NCBI GenBank assembly: GCA_947504115.1
Contig: CANNGH010000004.1
Coordinates: 124,001-188,000 of the forward strand
Direction: 5' to 3'
Source of the DNA: an uncultured Sedimentitalea sp.
GTDB taxonomy: Bacteria > Pseudomonadota > Alphaproteobacteria > Rhodobacterales > Rhodobacteraceae
DNA length: 64,000 nt
In this document: positions 48,676 to 56,616 of the stretch, piece after piece
How positions within the stretch are numbered: the stretch's first letter is position 1
Layout: every line of letters starts with the position of its first letter
Notes under the pieces: model-generated
Databases searched by the model: none
What the model was told of the DNA's origin: nothing
What the model saw: the letters and a program-made list of their open reading frames with translations, nothing else
Position numbers and translations under genes: made by a program

Positions 48676-48720
48676 GCCCGGCAGGACTTGAACCCGCAAG
48701 CCAAGCGTCATGAGCGCCGT
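48671..48720 (-). pseudogene. 3' half of a CAT-anticodon tRNA (truncated tRNA)
   Basis: The minus strand reads from an anticodon arm GGCG-CTCATGA-CGCT through T-arm GCGGG-TTCAAGT-CCTGC to acceptor CGGGCCT, A and CCA. The matching 5' half (an acceptor strand AGGCCCG and a D-arm) is missing upstream. It looks like the 3' end of tRNA-Ile2 or tRNA-Met. Such fragments are left by tRNA-targeting integration. Confidence 0.65.
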
Positions 48721-48757
48721 TCCCCTTCGGGGTCGCGTCGGTATGACCGGCGCCGGT

Positions 48758-49489
48758 TCAGCCAACGCGGCGCAGAAAGGCCCTTGTGCGCGGATCGCGC
48801 GGCGTGTCCAGCAGGTCTGCGGGCGGGCCTTCTTCGGCGATGCGGCCGTCATCCATGAAGAGGATGCGATCGGCGATCTCACGCGCGAACTGCATCTCGT
48901 GGGTGACAATCAGCATGGTCTGACGCGACTCGGCCAGCTTGCGCATGAGGTCCAGAACCTCGCCCACCCATTCAGGATCAAGCGCACTTGTCGGCTCATC
49001 GAACAGCAGCAATTCGGCATCCAGCGCCATGGCCCGTCCGATGCCGACGCGTTGTTGCTGCCCGCCCGACAGGGACGCGGGATAGGCATCGGCCCGCGCT
49101 TCCAGCCCGGTTTCGCGCAAGATGGTGTCGGCCCGCGCATCGGCATCGGCGCGGCTCATGCCTTTGACCGTCACCAGCGCCTCGGTGATGTTCTGGCGTG
49201 CGGTCTTGTTGGCAAAAAGCGCGTAGTTCTGGAATACAAAGCCGGTGCGCCGCCGGAGGCCCAGAATATCGGCCCTGGACGCGTGTGCGGCATCGACGCT
49301 CAGATCGCCAATCGTGATCTTGCCGCTATCGGGTGTGTCCAGAAAATTCAGACAGCGCAGCAATGTGGATTTCCCCGTGCCCGAGGGGCCGATCACGACC
49401 ACCCGCTCGCCCGGTTGGATGTCGAGGGATATGTCTTGCAAGACGGGCGTCGCGCCAAAGCTCTTGTTGAGGTTTTGGACAGAAATCAT
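48758..49489 (-). CDS. Polar amino-acid ABC transporter, ATP-binding protein
   Basis: This 243-residue ATPase of the PAAT family has Walker A GPSGTGKST near residue 37, TGFVFQNYALFANKTARQNI (Q-loop), signature LSGGQQQRVGIGRAMAL, Walker B LLLFDEPTSALDPE and the H-loop IVTHEMQFA. The ATG at 49489 (MISVQNLNKSFG) overlaps the permease stop by four bases. Together with the two genes upstream it makes a complete importer. Confidence 0.94.
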   Translation of the reverse strand: MISVQNLNKSFGATPVLQDISLDIQPGERVVVIGPSGTGKSTLLRCLNFLDTPDSGKITIGDLSVDAAHASRADILGLRRRTGFVFQNYALFANKTARQNITEALVTVKGMSRADADARADTILRETGLEARADAYPASLSGGQQQRVGIGRAMALDAELLLFDEPTSALDPEWVGEVLDLMRKLAESRQTMLIVTHEMQFAREIADRILFMDDGRIAEEGPPADLLDTPRDPRTRAFLRRVG

Positions 49490-50160
49490 CGCGCATGCGC
49501 CTTGTTCAGGAAGGTCTCGAGCCGCCGCTGCCCGAAGGACAGCGCCTCGACCATGATCCAATAGATCGTGGCGACGACAAGAAACGCCTCGAAATACAGA
49601 AAGCTTCCAGCCGCCTCTTTTTGCGCCGCGCCCATCAGTTCGGTCACCCCGAGCGTGAAGGCCAGCGAGGTGCTTTTGACCATGTCGATGAAATAGTTAA
49701 CCAGAGTCGGCGCCGCCACGCGCGCGGCCTGCGGCAGGATGATCCGGCGCATCATCTGCGCCTGCGTCATGCCGACGGCCAGGCTTGCCTCCCACTGGGC
49801 GCGGTCGACACCCAGGATCGCGGCGCGGATGCTCTCGGCCATATAGGCCGAAAAATGCAGCGTAAGTCCCATGATAGTCGCCGTCACGCCATTGATCGTC
49901 GTCAGGAACGACAGCATCTGCGGCAAGCCGAAGTAGAACAGGAACAACTGCACCAGCAGCGGCGTGCCGCGAAAGAAGCTGATGAACAAGCGCACGAAGA
50001 TGTCGAGCACCGGGATACGCACCACCCGCTCGACAGCCATGAGCGCGGCGAGGACTAGCGCGAATGCCATCCCCACCACCGCCATGAACAATGTCAGCGG
50101 CACGTATCCCAGAAGGATCGGCAGCAATCCAAGCATGTAATCGACGTCGAGCGCGCGCAT
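49486..50160 (-). CDS. Polar amino-acid ABC transporter, permease (cystine-type)
   Basis: This 224-residue inner-membrane permease has about five membrane segments and the HisMQ-type features: FISFFRGTPLLVQLFLFYFGLP and the EAA loop EASLAVGMTQAQMMRRIILPQAARVAAPTLVNYFIDMVKSTSLAF. The SGV/MTELMGAAQKEA region is like cystine permeases (TcyL/YecS). Only one permease gene is present, so a homodimer is expected. It lies between the binding protein (4-base gap) and the ATPase. Confidence 0.92.
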   Translation of the reverse strand: MRALDVDYMLGLLPILLGYVPLTLFMAVVGMAFALVLAALMAVERVVRIPVLDIFVRLFISFFRGTPLLVQLFLFYFGLPQMLSFLTTINGVTATIMGLTLHFSAYMAESIRAAILGVDRAQWEASLAVGMTQAQMMRRIILPQAARVAAPTLVNYFIDMVKSTSLAFTLGVTELMGAAQKEAAGSFLYFEAFLVVATIYWIMVEALSFGQRRLETFLNKAHAR

Positions 50161-50164
50161 CGGC

Positions 50165-50926
50165 TCAGTCCGGCTTGGTTATGTCGGTGCCGAACCATTT
50201 CTGCGAAATCTCCGTCAATGTGCCGTCGTTCTTCAACGTGGTGATCGCCGCGTCGATCTTGTCGCGCAGGGCGCGGCCTTCCTCGTCGTCACGAAAGGGC
50301 AGGGCGTTGCGGATCTCCGAAAACGGCGTTCCGGCCAATACAAGAGGAAGCGGGCTTTCCTTGATCAGCTGGGCCGAGGAGACGCGGTCCATGATGAACG
50401 CATCCGCCCGGCCGAGGGCGGTGTCCTGCTGGACATTGCTTTCGTAGGTGCGGATATCGATCTCGTTCGCGTTCGGCAATTCGTTCAAAAGATCCTCGTA
50501 GTTCGAACCGAGGCTGACCGCGACGGTCTTGCCGCTGAGATCGTCGGTCGTGGTGATGCTATCGTTACCCTCCTTCACGACGATCTGCGCGCCATCGAAG
50601 ACATAAGGCTGCGTGAAGACGAACTTTTCCTCGCGCTCGGGGGTGATCGTGATCTGGTTGGCGACGGTGTCGATGCGTCCCGATTCCAGCGCGCCGATCA
50701 GCCCGGAAAAAGACATCGTGACAAAGTTCACGTCATCGCCGGTCTCGGCCGCCAGCGCATTGAGGAAATCGACCTCAAAGCCCTGCAGCTCATCCATCCG
50801 CACGAAGGTGAATGGAAAATACCCCCCGGACATGCCGACATTCCACGTCTCGGCGTCGGCCGCGCCAAGCGGGGCGGTGAGAGACAGGACAAGCCCGAAA
50901 GCCGCGATTGTGTTCGATTTCTTCAT
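50165..50926 (-). CDS. Amino-acid (probably cystine) periplasmic binding protein
   Basis: This 253-residue SBP-family-3 protein has a signal peptide (MKKSNTIAAFGLVLSLTAPLGAADA). The two-lobed body contains GGYFPFTFVRMDELQGFEVDFLNALA, IDTVANQITITPEREEKFVFTQPY, and GKTVAVSLGSNYEDLL. The lobe strings resemble FliY/TcyA cystine binders, but the ligand is inferred only. Two ATGs follow GGAGC; I use the one at 50926 with better spacing. It starts the three-gene operon, with a candidate operator at 51026-51040. Confidence 0.9.
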   Translation of the reverse strand: MKKSNTIAAFGLVLSLTAPLGAADAETWNVGMSGGYFPFTFVRMDELQGFEVDFLNALAAETGDDVNFVTMSFSGLIGALESGRIDTVANQITITPEREEKFVFTQPYVFDGAQIVVKEGNDSITTTDDLSGKTVAVSLGSNYEDLLNELPNANEIDIRTYESNVQQDTALGRADAFIMDRVSSAQLIKESPLPLVLAGTPFSEIRNALPFRDDEEGRALRDKIDAAITTLKNDGTLTEISQKWFGTDITKPD

Positions 50927-51025
50927 CATAAGCTCCATTCGTTCAGGCGTGAATTAACATTTCTCCATCAGCCTACAACGCGGAGAGGAAAGAAAGGTCC
51001 GCAATAGGACGAGCGGTTCACGACA

Positions 51026-51040
51026 CGGAACATTGTTCCG
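51026..51040. promoter_or_regulatory. Candidate operator: palindrome CGGAACA-T-TGTTCCG
   Basis: A perfect 7-bp inverted repeat with a single central base lies 100 bases upstream of the binding-protein start in the 318-base divergent gap (50927-51244) between the ABC operon and the MOSC gene. A dimeric repressor or activator may bind; which is unknown. I see no other gene or element in that gap. Confidence 0.5.
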
Positions 51041-51244
51041 GATTCACGGCCCGGAAGGGGAAAGGATCATAATCTCGGGATCAGGGTTGCCCTCGCAGCA
51101 TGGCCTGTCAAGCCAGTTGTAAGCCGCCGTTGGCCCCGGGGTTGTCAATCAGCGCCCAAGATGCATGCTGGCTGCAATGCGTGGCAAACGCTGCGTTCAC
51201 TGAAAGCCGCCAAGGGCGCGAGCCTGCAAGCGGAAAAGGCCTGC

Positions 51245-51943
51245 ATGACCCAATTCATCGTTTCAGAAGTTCGTGTCGGGCGGATTCAGCCCCTCGGACC
51301 AAGCGGCGTTCCGAGTGGAATTTTCAAGACACCCGTGGCCGGCCCGATCATGGCAGGCGTGACCGGCATTGACGGCGACGAGCAGGGGGACCGCCGCCAT
51401 CATGGCGGGCCGGACAAGGCGATCCATGCCTATGCCGCATGCAATTATCCGCTCTGGTCGGCGGATCTGCCCGACCGCGCGCCATTGTTCCGCCCCGGCG
51501 CATTCGGCGAGAACCTGGTCGTCGAAGGCGCGGGCGAGGCGGACATAGCCCTGGGCGACACCTGGCGGATCGGCGATGCGCTTCTTGAGGTCAGCCAGGG
51601 GCGGCAGCCCTGCTGGCGGTTGAACCTGCGGTTCGACAGGCCGGACATGGCGCGACAGGTCCAGGCATGCGGGCGCACCGGCTGGTATTTCCGCGTTCTG
51701 GAGGGCGGCGCGATTGCGGCCGGGACGCGCGCGCGGCTCGAAGCGCGTCCGCATCCCGACTGGACCATCGAAAGGGTGTCGCATCTGCTCTACCATGATC
51801 CGCTGAACAGGGCGGCCCTGAGCGAATTCGCCGCCCTGCCGGGCCTGCCGGAAAGCTGGCGCAACCTGGCCGAAACGCGCCTGTCCACGGGCCGGGTCGA
51901 AAACTGGTCGCGCCGGACGGACACGCCGCAGGAGCGGACATAA
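51245..51943 (+). CDS. MOSC-domain protein (YiiM type)
   Basis: MOSC proteins handle molybdenum-cofactor-linked sulfur or reductions; YiiM relatives act on N-hydroxylated compounds. The 232-residue product has the core GIDGDEQGDRRHHGGPDKAIHAY near residue 40, FGENLVVEG, and the conserved Cys in EVSQGRQPCWRLNLRF near 120. A C-terminal alpha-helical 3-alpha region follows (ERVSHLLYHDPLNRAALSEFAALPGLPESWR). The start at 51245 (MTQFIVSEVRVG) fits the family. There is no partner gene in the same direction before hmp. Confidence 0.88.
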   Translation: MTQFIVSEVRVGRIQPLGPSGVPSGIFKTPVAGPIMAGVTGIDGDEQGDRRHHGGPDKAIHAYAACNYPLWSADLPDRAPLFRPGAFGENLVVEGAGEADIALGDTWRIGDALLEVSQGRQPCWRLNLRFDRPDMARQVQACGRTGWYFRVLEGGAIAAGTRARLEARPHPDWTIERVSHLLYHDPLNRAALSEFAALPGLPESWRNLAETRLSTGRVENWSRRTDTPQERT

Positions 51944-52039
51944 CGGCGGCAGCCCGTTCACGACCGCGATGTCCAATGACGCTTCGACATGATTACCGTT
52001 GCGCCGGGATTCCGACGATTTGTCGCGGCGGCCAAAACA

Positions 52040-52089
52040 GGTATTGGAAATGCCAGTATGATGATCCTATAAGGCGCATTGGAAATGCG
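52040..52089 (+). promoter_or_regulatory. hmp promoter flanked by two NsrR-like palindromes
   Basis: A -35 TTGGAA (52044-52049) and -10 TATAAG (52068-52073) are 18 bases apart. Site 1, GGTATTGGAAATGCC (52040-52054), covers the -35. Site 2, CGCATTGGAAATGCG (52075-52089), lies just after the -10. GCATTGGAAATGC differs by one base from the enterobacterial NsrR core GCATTTnAAATGC. Two sites around one promoter fit repression that nitric oxide lifts. Confidence 0.7.
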
Positions 52090-52106
52090 TATTCAAGGAG
52101 CGCGGC

Positions 52107-53300
52107 ATGACAAGATCCCTCGGCCCGGAAACGATCGAGATCATCAGGACCACGGTCCCGGTGCTGGAACAACATGGACCGGCGATCACGGCGGCGATGT
52201 ACGAGCGCCTGTTCCAGGACGCCGAGATCGCGGCGCTGTTCAATCAGGCGAACCAGAAAAGGGGCACCCAGATTCACGCGCTGGCAGGGGCGATTCTGGC
52301 CTATGCCCGCAACATCGAGAACCTTGCCGCCCTCGGTCCGGCGGTGGAGCGGATCGCGCAGAAGCATATCGGTTACGCTATTCACCCCGACCATTATCCC
52401 CATGTCGCCCGCGCCCTGCTGGCGGCGATCGAAGAGGTGCTGGGCGATGCCGCCACCCCCGCCATCATCGGCGCCTGGGAGCAGGCCTTCTGGTCGCTCG
52501 CGGCGATCCTCACATCCCGTGAGGCCGAGATTCGGGAGCAGATCGAGGCCGATCCCGGCGGCTGGCGCGACTGGCGCCGCTTCGTCATCGTGGATCGCCG
52601 CGCCGAAAGCGACACGATCATGTCCTTCACGCTTCGCCCCGAAGACGGCGGCAAGGTCATCCCGCATCGTCCGGGCCAATACCTGACCTTTCGCTTCGAC
52701 GCCGCTGGTCAAACCGGCCTGAAGCGGAATTTCTCGATCTCCTGTGGCCCGAACGCGGATCACTATCGCATCACGGTCAAGCGGGAACCGAAAGGCGAAG
52801 CGTCGGTTTTTTTGCACGACACGGCCGTGACAGGCACGGTTTTGGAAGCCACGCCGCCGGCGGGCGAATTCTATCTGCATCCGGATCAGGCACGCCCGGT
52901 TGTTCTTTTGTCCGGGGGCGTCGGCCTCACGCCGATGGTCAGCATGGTCGAGGATATCGCCAGCCGCCGCCCCGATCTGCCCGCCTATTACGTTCACGGC
53001 ACGACCAGCCGCGGCACCCATGCGATGGACACCCAGATCCGCCATCTCGCGCGGCGTCACGGCAAGATTTCGGTCGCGACGTTCTACGAGCGCAGTGATC
53101 CCGGCAGTGAGGCGAACGAGGGAATGATCACGCTGGACTGGCTGAAGGCAAACACCCCGCTGGAAGAGGCCGACGTGTTCCTGTGCGGCCCCAAGCCGTT
53201 CCTGCGCCACTTCGTCGCCGCGCTTGCCGATGAGGGCGTTCCCGCCAATCGCATTCACTATGAATTCTTCGGGCCAGCGGACGAAACGCTTGCCGCGTGA
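52107..53300 (+). CDS. hmp: Flavohaemoglobin / nitric oxide dioxygenase
   Basis: Hmp oxidises NO to nitrate with NAD(P)H and O2 and protects against nitrosative stress. The 397-residue protein has a globin domain at 1-140 (AAMYERLFQDAEIAALF with Tyr B10, KHIGYAIHPDHYPHVARALL with the proximal His). The FAD domain has RPGQYLTFRF and RNFSISC, and the NAD domain has LLSGGVGLTPMVSMVEDI and VFLCGPKPFLRHFVAAL, ending HYEFFGP. The ribosome site AAGGAGCG precedes the ATG. Operator-like palindromes upstream suggest NsrR-type control; no nsrR is in the window. Confidence 0.96.
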   Translation: MTRSLGPETIEIIRTTVPVLEQHGPAITAAMYERLFQDAEIAALFNQANQKRGTQIHALAGAILAYARNIENLAALGPAVERIAQKHIGYAIHPDHYPHVARALLAAIEEVLGDAATPAIIGAWEQAFWSLAAILTSREAEIREQIEADPGGWRDWRRFVIVDRRAESDTIMSFTLRPEDGGKVIPHRPGQYLTFRFDAAGQTGLKRNFSISCGPNADHYRITVKREPKGEASVFLHDTAVTGTVLEATPPAGEFYLHPDQARPVVLLSGGVGLTPMVSMVEDIASRRPDLPAYYVHGTTSRGTHAMDTQIRHLARRHGKISVATFYERSDPGSEANEGMITLDWLKANTPLEEADVFLCGPKPFLRHFVAALADEGVPANRIHYEFFGPADETLAA

Positions 53301-53310
53301 GCGCAACGAC

Positions 53311-53340
53311 GGCAACCAGTCGGAACGCTGACTGGTCGCC
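53311..53340 (+). terminator. Stem-loop after hmp
   Basis: GGCAACCAGTC and GACTGGTCGCC pair at 10 of 11 positions around an eight-base loop, ten bases past the hmp stop. No T-run follows, so intrinsic termination is uncertain. Confidence 0.45.
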
Positions 53341-53485
53341 GCCATGCACGGGCAGGGGCAAACTTGCTCCGCTCGCTGTCCATATCATGGGTTGTCGAGT
53401 TGCCCCCGGATGGGGCGACCCGCTTTCCAGTAGCGTGGAGTGTCGCAAAAATGCTGCATTGCGGCGACTGCGTGACGCAGGCCCC

Positions 53486-53514
53486 TTACTTAGTAATAAG
53501 TGCTGACCTATATC
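53486..53514 (+). promoter_or_regulatory. Candidate promoter and inverted repeat for the 31-aa gene
   Basis: TTACTT and TATATC are spaced by 17 bases, 38 bases ahead of the small gene start. The inverted repeat ACTTA-GTAA-TAAGT (53488-53501) overlaps the -35 box and could bind a regulator. The rest of the gap 53301-53485 shows nothing else apart from the hmp hairpin. Confidence 0.45.
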
Positions 53515-53552
53515 CTTCTTGAGAACGAAGCCTGATGAGAAGGAATTTGACG

Positions 53553-53648
53553 ATGAACAAGCAATCTTATGAAAATTTCGCTGTGGCCGCTTATGTGGGC
53601 GCGGTCGCCGTCATTGTGGCGGCATACCTGATCGGACTGGCCGCGTAA
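53553..53648 (+). CDS. Single-pass small membrane protein (31 aa)
   Basis: The function is not recognised. The peptide begins MNKQSYENFA and is followed by one clear transmembrane helix (VAAYVGAVAVIVAAYLIGLAA) that runs to the end, so the polar N-terminus is short. A strong ribosome site (AGAAGGAA) sits at the proper distance, and a promoter-like pair lies upstream. Codon use at the start (AAT, TAT, GAA) is AT-richer, as at many real starts. Small subunits of respiratory oxidases (CydX, CcoQ-like) have this form, but no oxidase is adjacent. Its position between hmp and the MBL-fold gene may point to a redox- or NO-linked role. Confidence 0.6.
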   Translation: MNKQSYENFAVAAYVGAVAVIVAAYLIGLAA

Positions 53649-53695
53649 GGGGCCAGTCCCGAGGTCCGTCATGAGTCGCCTCGCGATTCCGGGGC

Positions 53696-54529
53696 TCAGC
53701 TCTCGGCCAGCAGGTCGAGGTACAGACGCGCCGAAGCCTGCACGACGTCACTGGCCCCGTCCGCGACCGTCTTGCCGTCGAAGGCGCCGTAGATGCGATC
53801 AAAGCGCACCGGCTCCAATTTCTCCACGATACGCCTCACCACGGGCGCGGAGAGCGGCAGCATGTTGGGATAGCTCCACAGGAACGACACTCGCTGCCGG
53901 TCGGCCGCGACCTGCACGATATCCGATGACAGCAGCACGCCCCGCCGCTGGGCGCCCCGCGCCCAGTGCAGGACGGTGCCGCCGGGAAAATGCCCGCCAA
54001 GCCGCATGAGCGTGCAGCCAGGCGCGATCTCGCGTGTCTCTCCTTCCCAGAAAACCAGCCGCCGATCCGGTCGCATCACCCAGTCGCGATCATCGGCGTG
54101 CAGCAGGACCGGCGCATCGAACGCCTCGGCCCAGTCTTGCATGGTCGTGTAGTAATGCGGGTGCGAGATGGCGATGGCGTCCAGACCGCCCAGGGCCGCC
54201 ACGATGTCATGCGTGGCATCATCAAGAAGCGCCAGGCAATCCCACAGAACGTTGCCGGCGGGCGTCTGCAGGAGAAACGCGCGCTGACCGATACCGAAGG
54301 CGGGCACGGTCTCGATCGCGAAGAGGTCGGTTTCGGGGCGGGTCCAGCGGTTGGCGTGGCGCGACGCAAGCCGCCGCGGATCGGTCCAGCGCTGTCCGTC
54401 GTCCGGCACGTATTGCCGCGCATCCTCGCAGATCGGACAGCATGGCGGCGGCGTGTCAGCCGGGGGATAGGACGTTCCGCAGGCCGTGCAGATCGGTACA
54501 TGCACATCGCTCCCCAATTTGCCCGTCAT
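53696..54529 (-). CDS. Metallo-beta-lactamase-fold hydrolase with N-terminal zinc ribbon
   Basis: This 277-residue protein starts with a zinc-ribbon-like module, ICTACGTSYPP then CCPICEDARQYV (residues about 14-42). An MBL fold follows: TPAGNVLWDCLALLDD, AIAISHPHYYTTMQDWAEAF (His-x-His in a non-standard HPHYY form), MRLGGHFPGGTVLHW with the next His, and LLSSDIVQVAAD with an Asp at the expected metal site. The classic HxHxDH motif is altered, so activity and substrate are uncertain; glyoxalase- or lactonase-like action is possible. It lies on the minus strand after the MFS gene with about 100 bases between. Confidence 0.8.
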   Translation of the reverse strand: MTGKLGSDVHVPICTACGTSYPPADTPPPCCPICEDARQYVPDDGQRWTDPRRLASRHANRWTRPETDLFAIETVPAFGIGQRAFLLQTPAGNVLWDCLALLDDATHDIVAALGGLDAIAISHPHYYTTMQDWAEAFDAPVLLHADDRDWVMRPDRRLVFWEGETREIAPGCTLMRLGGHFPGGTVLHWARGAQRRGVLLSSDIVQVAADRQRVSFLWSYPNMLPLSAPVVRRIVEKLEPVRFDRIYGAFDGKTVADGASDVVQASARLYLDLLAES

Positions 54530-54630
54530 CGCCTTTCGATGCCTCCTGTCGTAGAGTCGCCGACCGGATCAACGCATGAACCGGTGCATGGAGGCAAGGG
54601 TTGCCCCCTGGGTGATGCGACAGCTTAACG

Positions 54631-56616
54631 TCATTGCACCGGTTGTCGTTCGGTCTCACGCGGCATCGTGCGCGCCAGATCGCGGGCGAAATCGGTCAGC
54701 ATCTGCCGTACGTCCTCATGGTCTTCGGGATGCCACCGCGCGACGATTTCCGACAATCCGATGCGGAAGCGGGCCACCATCTTTTCGAATATCGCCCGAC
54801 CATCCGGCGTCGTGCAAAGTTCACCTTTGCCCATGTCGCGCATCAATCCGCGGGTGATCAGACGATCAGAAACCGCCGCGATGCTTCCTGCGTCTGCCCC
54901 TTTCAGGTCGTTGGCGCTGACCGCACCATCCCTCTGCGCGACCCGCGACAAAAGCCAGGCTTCTTCGGGTGACAAGCCGACATCGAGGTTCGCTATGATG
55001 CGGCCCAAGGCCTTGCCGCGATTGTCCTTCGATGTTGCAGTGGCGATGATCTGCTGCAATTCCTCCAGCGAGGTTGCATCCCGCGGCATCGCAAAACCAT
55101 ACGCCATGTCGGACCGCGCCGGCGCGGAGCTTACCGTTTCGCGCAGCGGTATTTCGCGCAGCGCCCAGGTCAATGCAAAAGCCAGTGCGGAAAGGCCAGC
55201 GGCTGTCAGGAACACGGGATGAAGGGCCGCAGCATATGCGGCATGATAAAGGCTGCGCACTGCATCGGGCAGGGCGGCAATATCCGCCGGAGTGGTGGCG
55301 ACCGGCGCATTGGCCGGTATCCTGGCCGCGAGTTGGGCCGCCAGACCCGATGAAAATATCGCGCCGGCGCCCGCGACCCCAAGCGCGCCGCCGATGGTGC
55401 GAAAAAGCGTCGCTCCGGAGGTGGCCACACCGAGATTACGATACTCGACGGCGTTCTGCACTGCGAGAACGAGAACCTGCATCACGAACCCGATGCCAAG
55501 ACCCAGCACCAGCATGGCAACAAGCACGAACCAAAGCGCTGTGTCCCCCCCGAGCCGCGACATGAGAAACATCCCCACGGTCATCAGCGCCGTTCCCGCG
55601 ATGGGGAATATCCGGTAGCGCCCGATCCTGCTGATGATCTGGCCGGACGTGATCGATGTGACCAGCAATCCGCCCATCAGGGGCGTGAGGGCAAGACCGG
55701 CGCGCGATGGGGTGATGCCCTGGACGACCTGAAGATAAAGCGGCATGTAGGTCACCGCCGCGAACATCGATAGCCCGACGATGAACCCCACGGCGGAGGC
55801 CACCACGAAGGTTCGGTTCTTGAAAAGCTCGGGCGGCAGGATGGGTTCCTCGGCCCGACGCTCGGCCCAGATCAGCGCGGCCAGCGATATGACCGCAACG
55901 GCGGCCAAGCCGAGCATCGGCGCGGAGGCCCAGGGCCAGGTATGGCCGCCGAGGCTGGCGCCCATGACCAACGCGGTCAGTCCGGTCGCAAGCAGAATCG
56001 CCCCGGTCCAGTCTATGGACCGTCGCTCACGCCTGGGCGGCGGGGCAAAGGCCCATGCGATGACGGCAAGGCCGACCAGCCCGATCGGAAGGTTGACGTA
56101 GAAGATCCACCGCCAGCTCAGGTTCTCGACGATATAGCCCCCGACGAGCGGGCCCGTCACGGTCGAAACCCCGAACACCGCACCGAAATACCCCTGATAG
56201 CGTCCCCGCTCGCGCGGGCTGACGACATCGCCCACGGCCGCCATCGAGGTGACGATCAATCCGCCGCCGCCCAGACCCTGGATCGCGCGAAAAACGATCA
56301 GGTGGATGGTCGACTGCGCCATGCCGCACAAGGCGGACCCCACCAGAAACAGAACGATTGCGAACTGCAGCACCCGCTTTCGACCCAGCATGTCGCCCAG
56401 CTTGCCATAAAGCGGGGTGACGACCGTTACGGCCAGAATGTAGGCGGTGACGATCCACGCGAGGTAATCGAGGCCGCCAAGCTCTCCCACGATCGTAGGC
56501 AGCGCGGTCGACACGATGGTCTGCGAGAGCGACGACAGCAGCATCACCAGCATCAAGGCTCCAATGACAATCCGCACGTCCTGTATCGGCGGTTCGGGAT
56601 GATCGATGTCGGTCAT
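54631..56616 (-). CDS. DHA2 (EmrB/QacA) MFS exporter fused to a MarR-like domain
   Basis: This 661-residue protein has about 14 membrane segments in residues 15-510. MFS motif A is LYGKLGDMLGRKRVL, motif C is GVSTVTGPLVGGYIVENLSWRWIFYVNLPIG, and STALPTIVGELGG lies in TM1. This is a proton-driven drug or amphiphile exporter. After residue about 525 comes a cytoplasmic tail of some 135 residues with a MarR-type winged helix: LSPEEAWLLSRVAQRDGAVSANDL, ISxRL-like AVSDRLITRGLM and CTTPDGRAIFEKM. MarR proteins normally regulate such exporters from a separate gene. The ATG at 56616 is preceded by no other start in the family region. Confidence 0.88.
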   Translation of the reverse strand: MTDIDHPEPPIQDVRIVIGALMLVMLLSSLSQTIVSTALPTIVGELGGLDYLAWIVTAYILAVTVVTPLYGKLGDMLGRKRVLQFAIVLFLVGSALCGMAQSTIHLIVFRAIQGLGGGGLIVTSMAAVGDVVSPRERGRYQGYFGAVFGVSTVTGPLVGGYIVENLSWRWIFYVNLPIGLVGLAVIAWAFAPPPRRERRSIDWTGAILLATGLTALVMGASLGGHTWPWASAPMLGLAAVAVISLAALIWAERRAEEPILPPELFKNRTFVVASAVGFIVGLSMFAAVTYMPLYLQVVQGITPSRAGLALTPLMGGLLVTSITSGQIISRIGRYRIFPIAGTALMTVGMFLMSRLGGDTALWFVLVAMLVLGLGIGFVMQVLVLAVQNAVEYRNLGVATSGATLFRTIGGALGVAGAGAIFSSGLAAQLAARIPANAPVATTPADIAALPDAVRSLYHAAYAAALHPVFLTAAGLSALAFALTWALREIPLRETVSSAPARSDMAYGFAMPRDATSLEELQQIIATATSKDNRGKALGRIIANLDVGLSPEEAWLLSRVAQRDGAVSANDLKGADAGSIAAVSDRLITRGLMRDMGKGELCTTPDGRAIFEKMVARFRIGLSEIVARWHPEDHEDVRQMLTDFARDLARTMPRETERQPVQ

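Noticed and set aside
51026-51040. Reading CGGAACATTGTTCCG as a LexA box
   Set aside because: It resembles Gram-positive LexA sites, whereas alphaproteobacterial LexA uses a direct repeat GTTC-N7-GTTC; the adjacent genes are not SOS genes.
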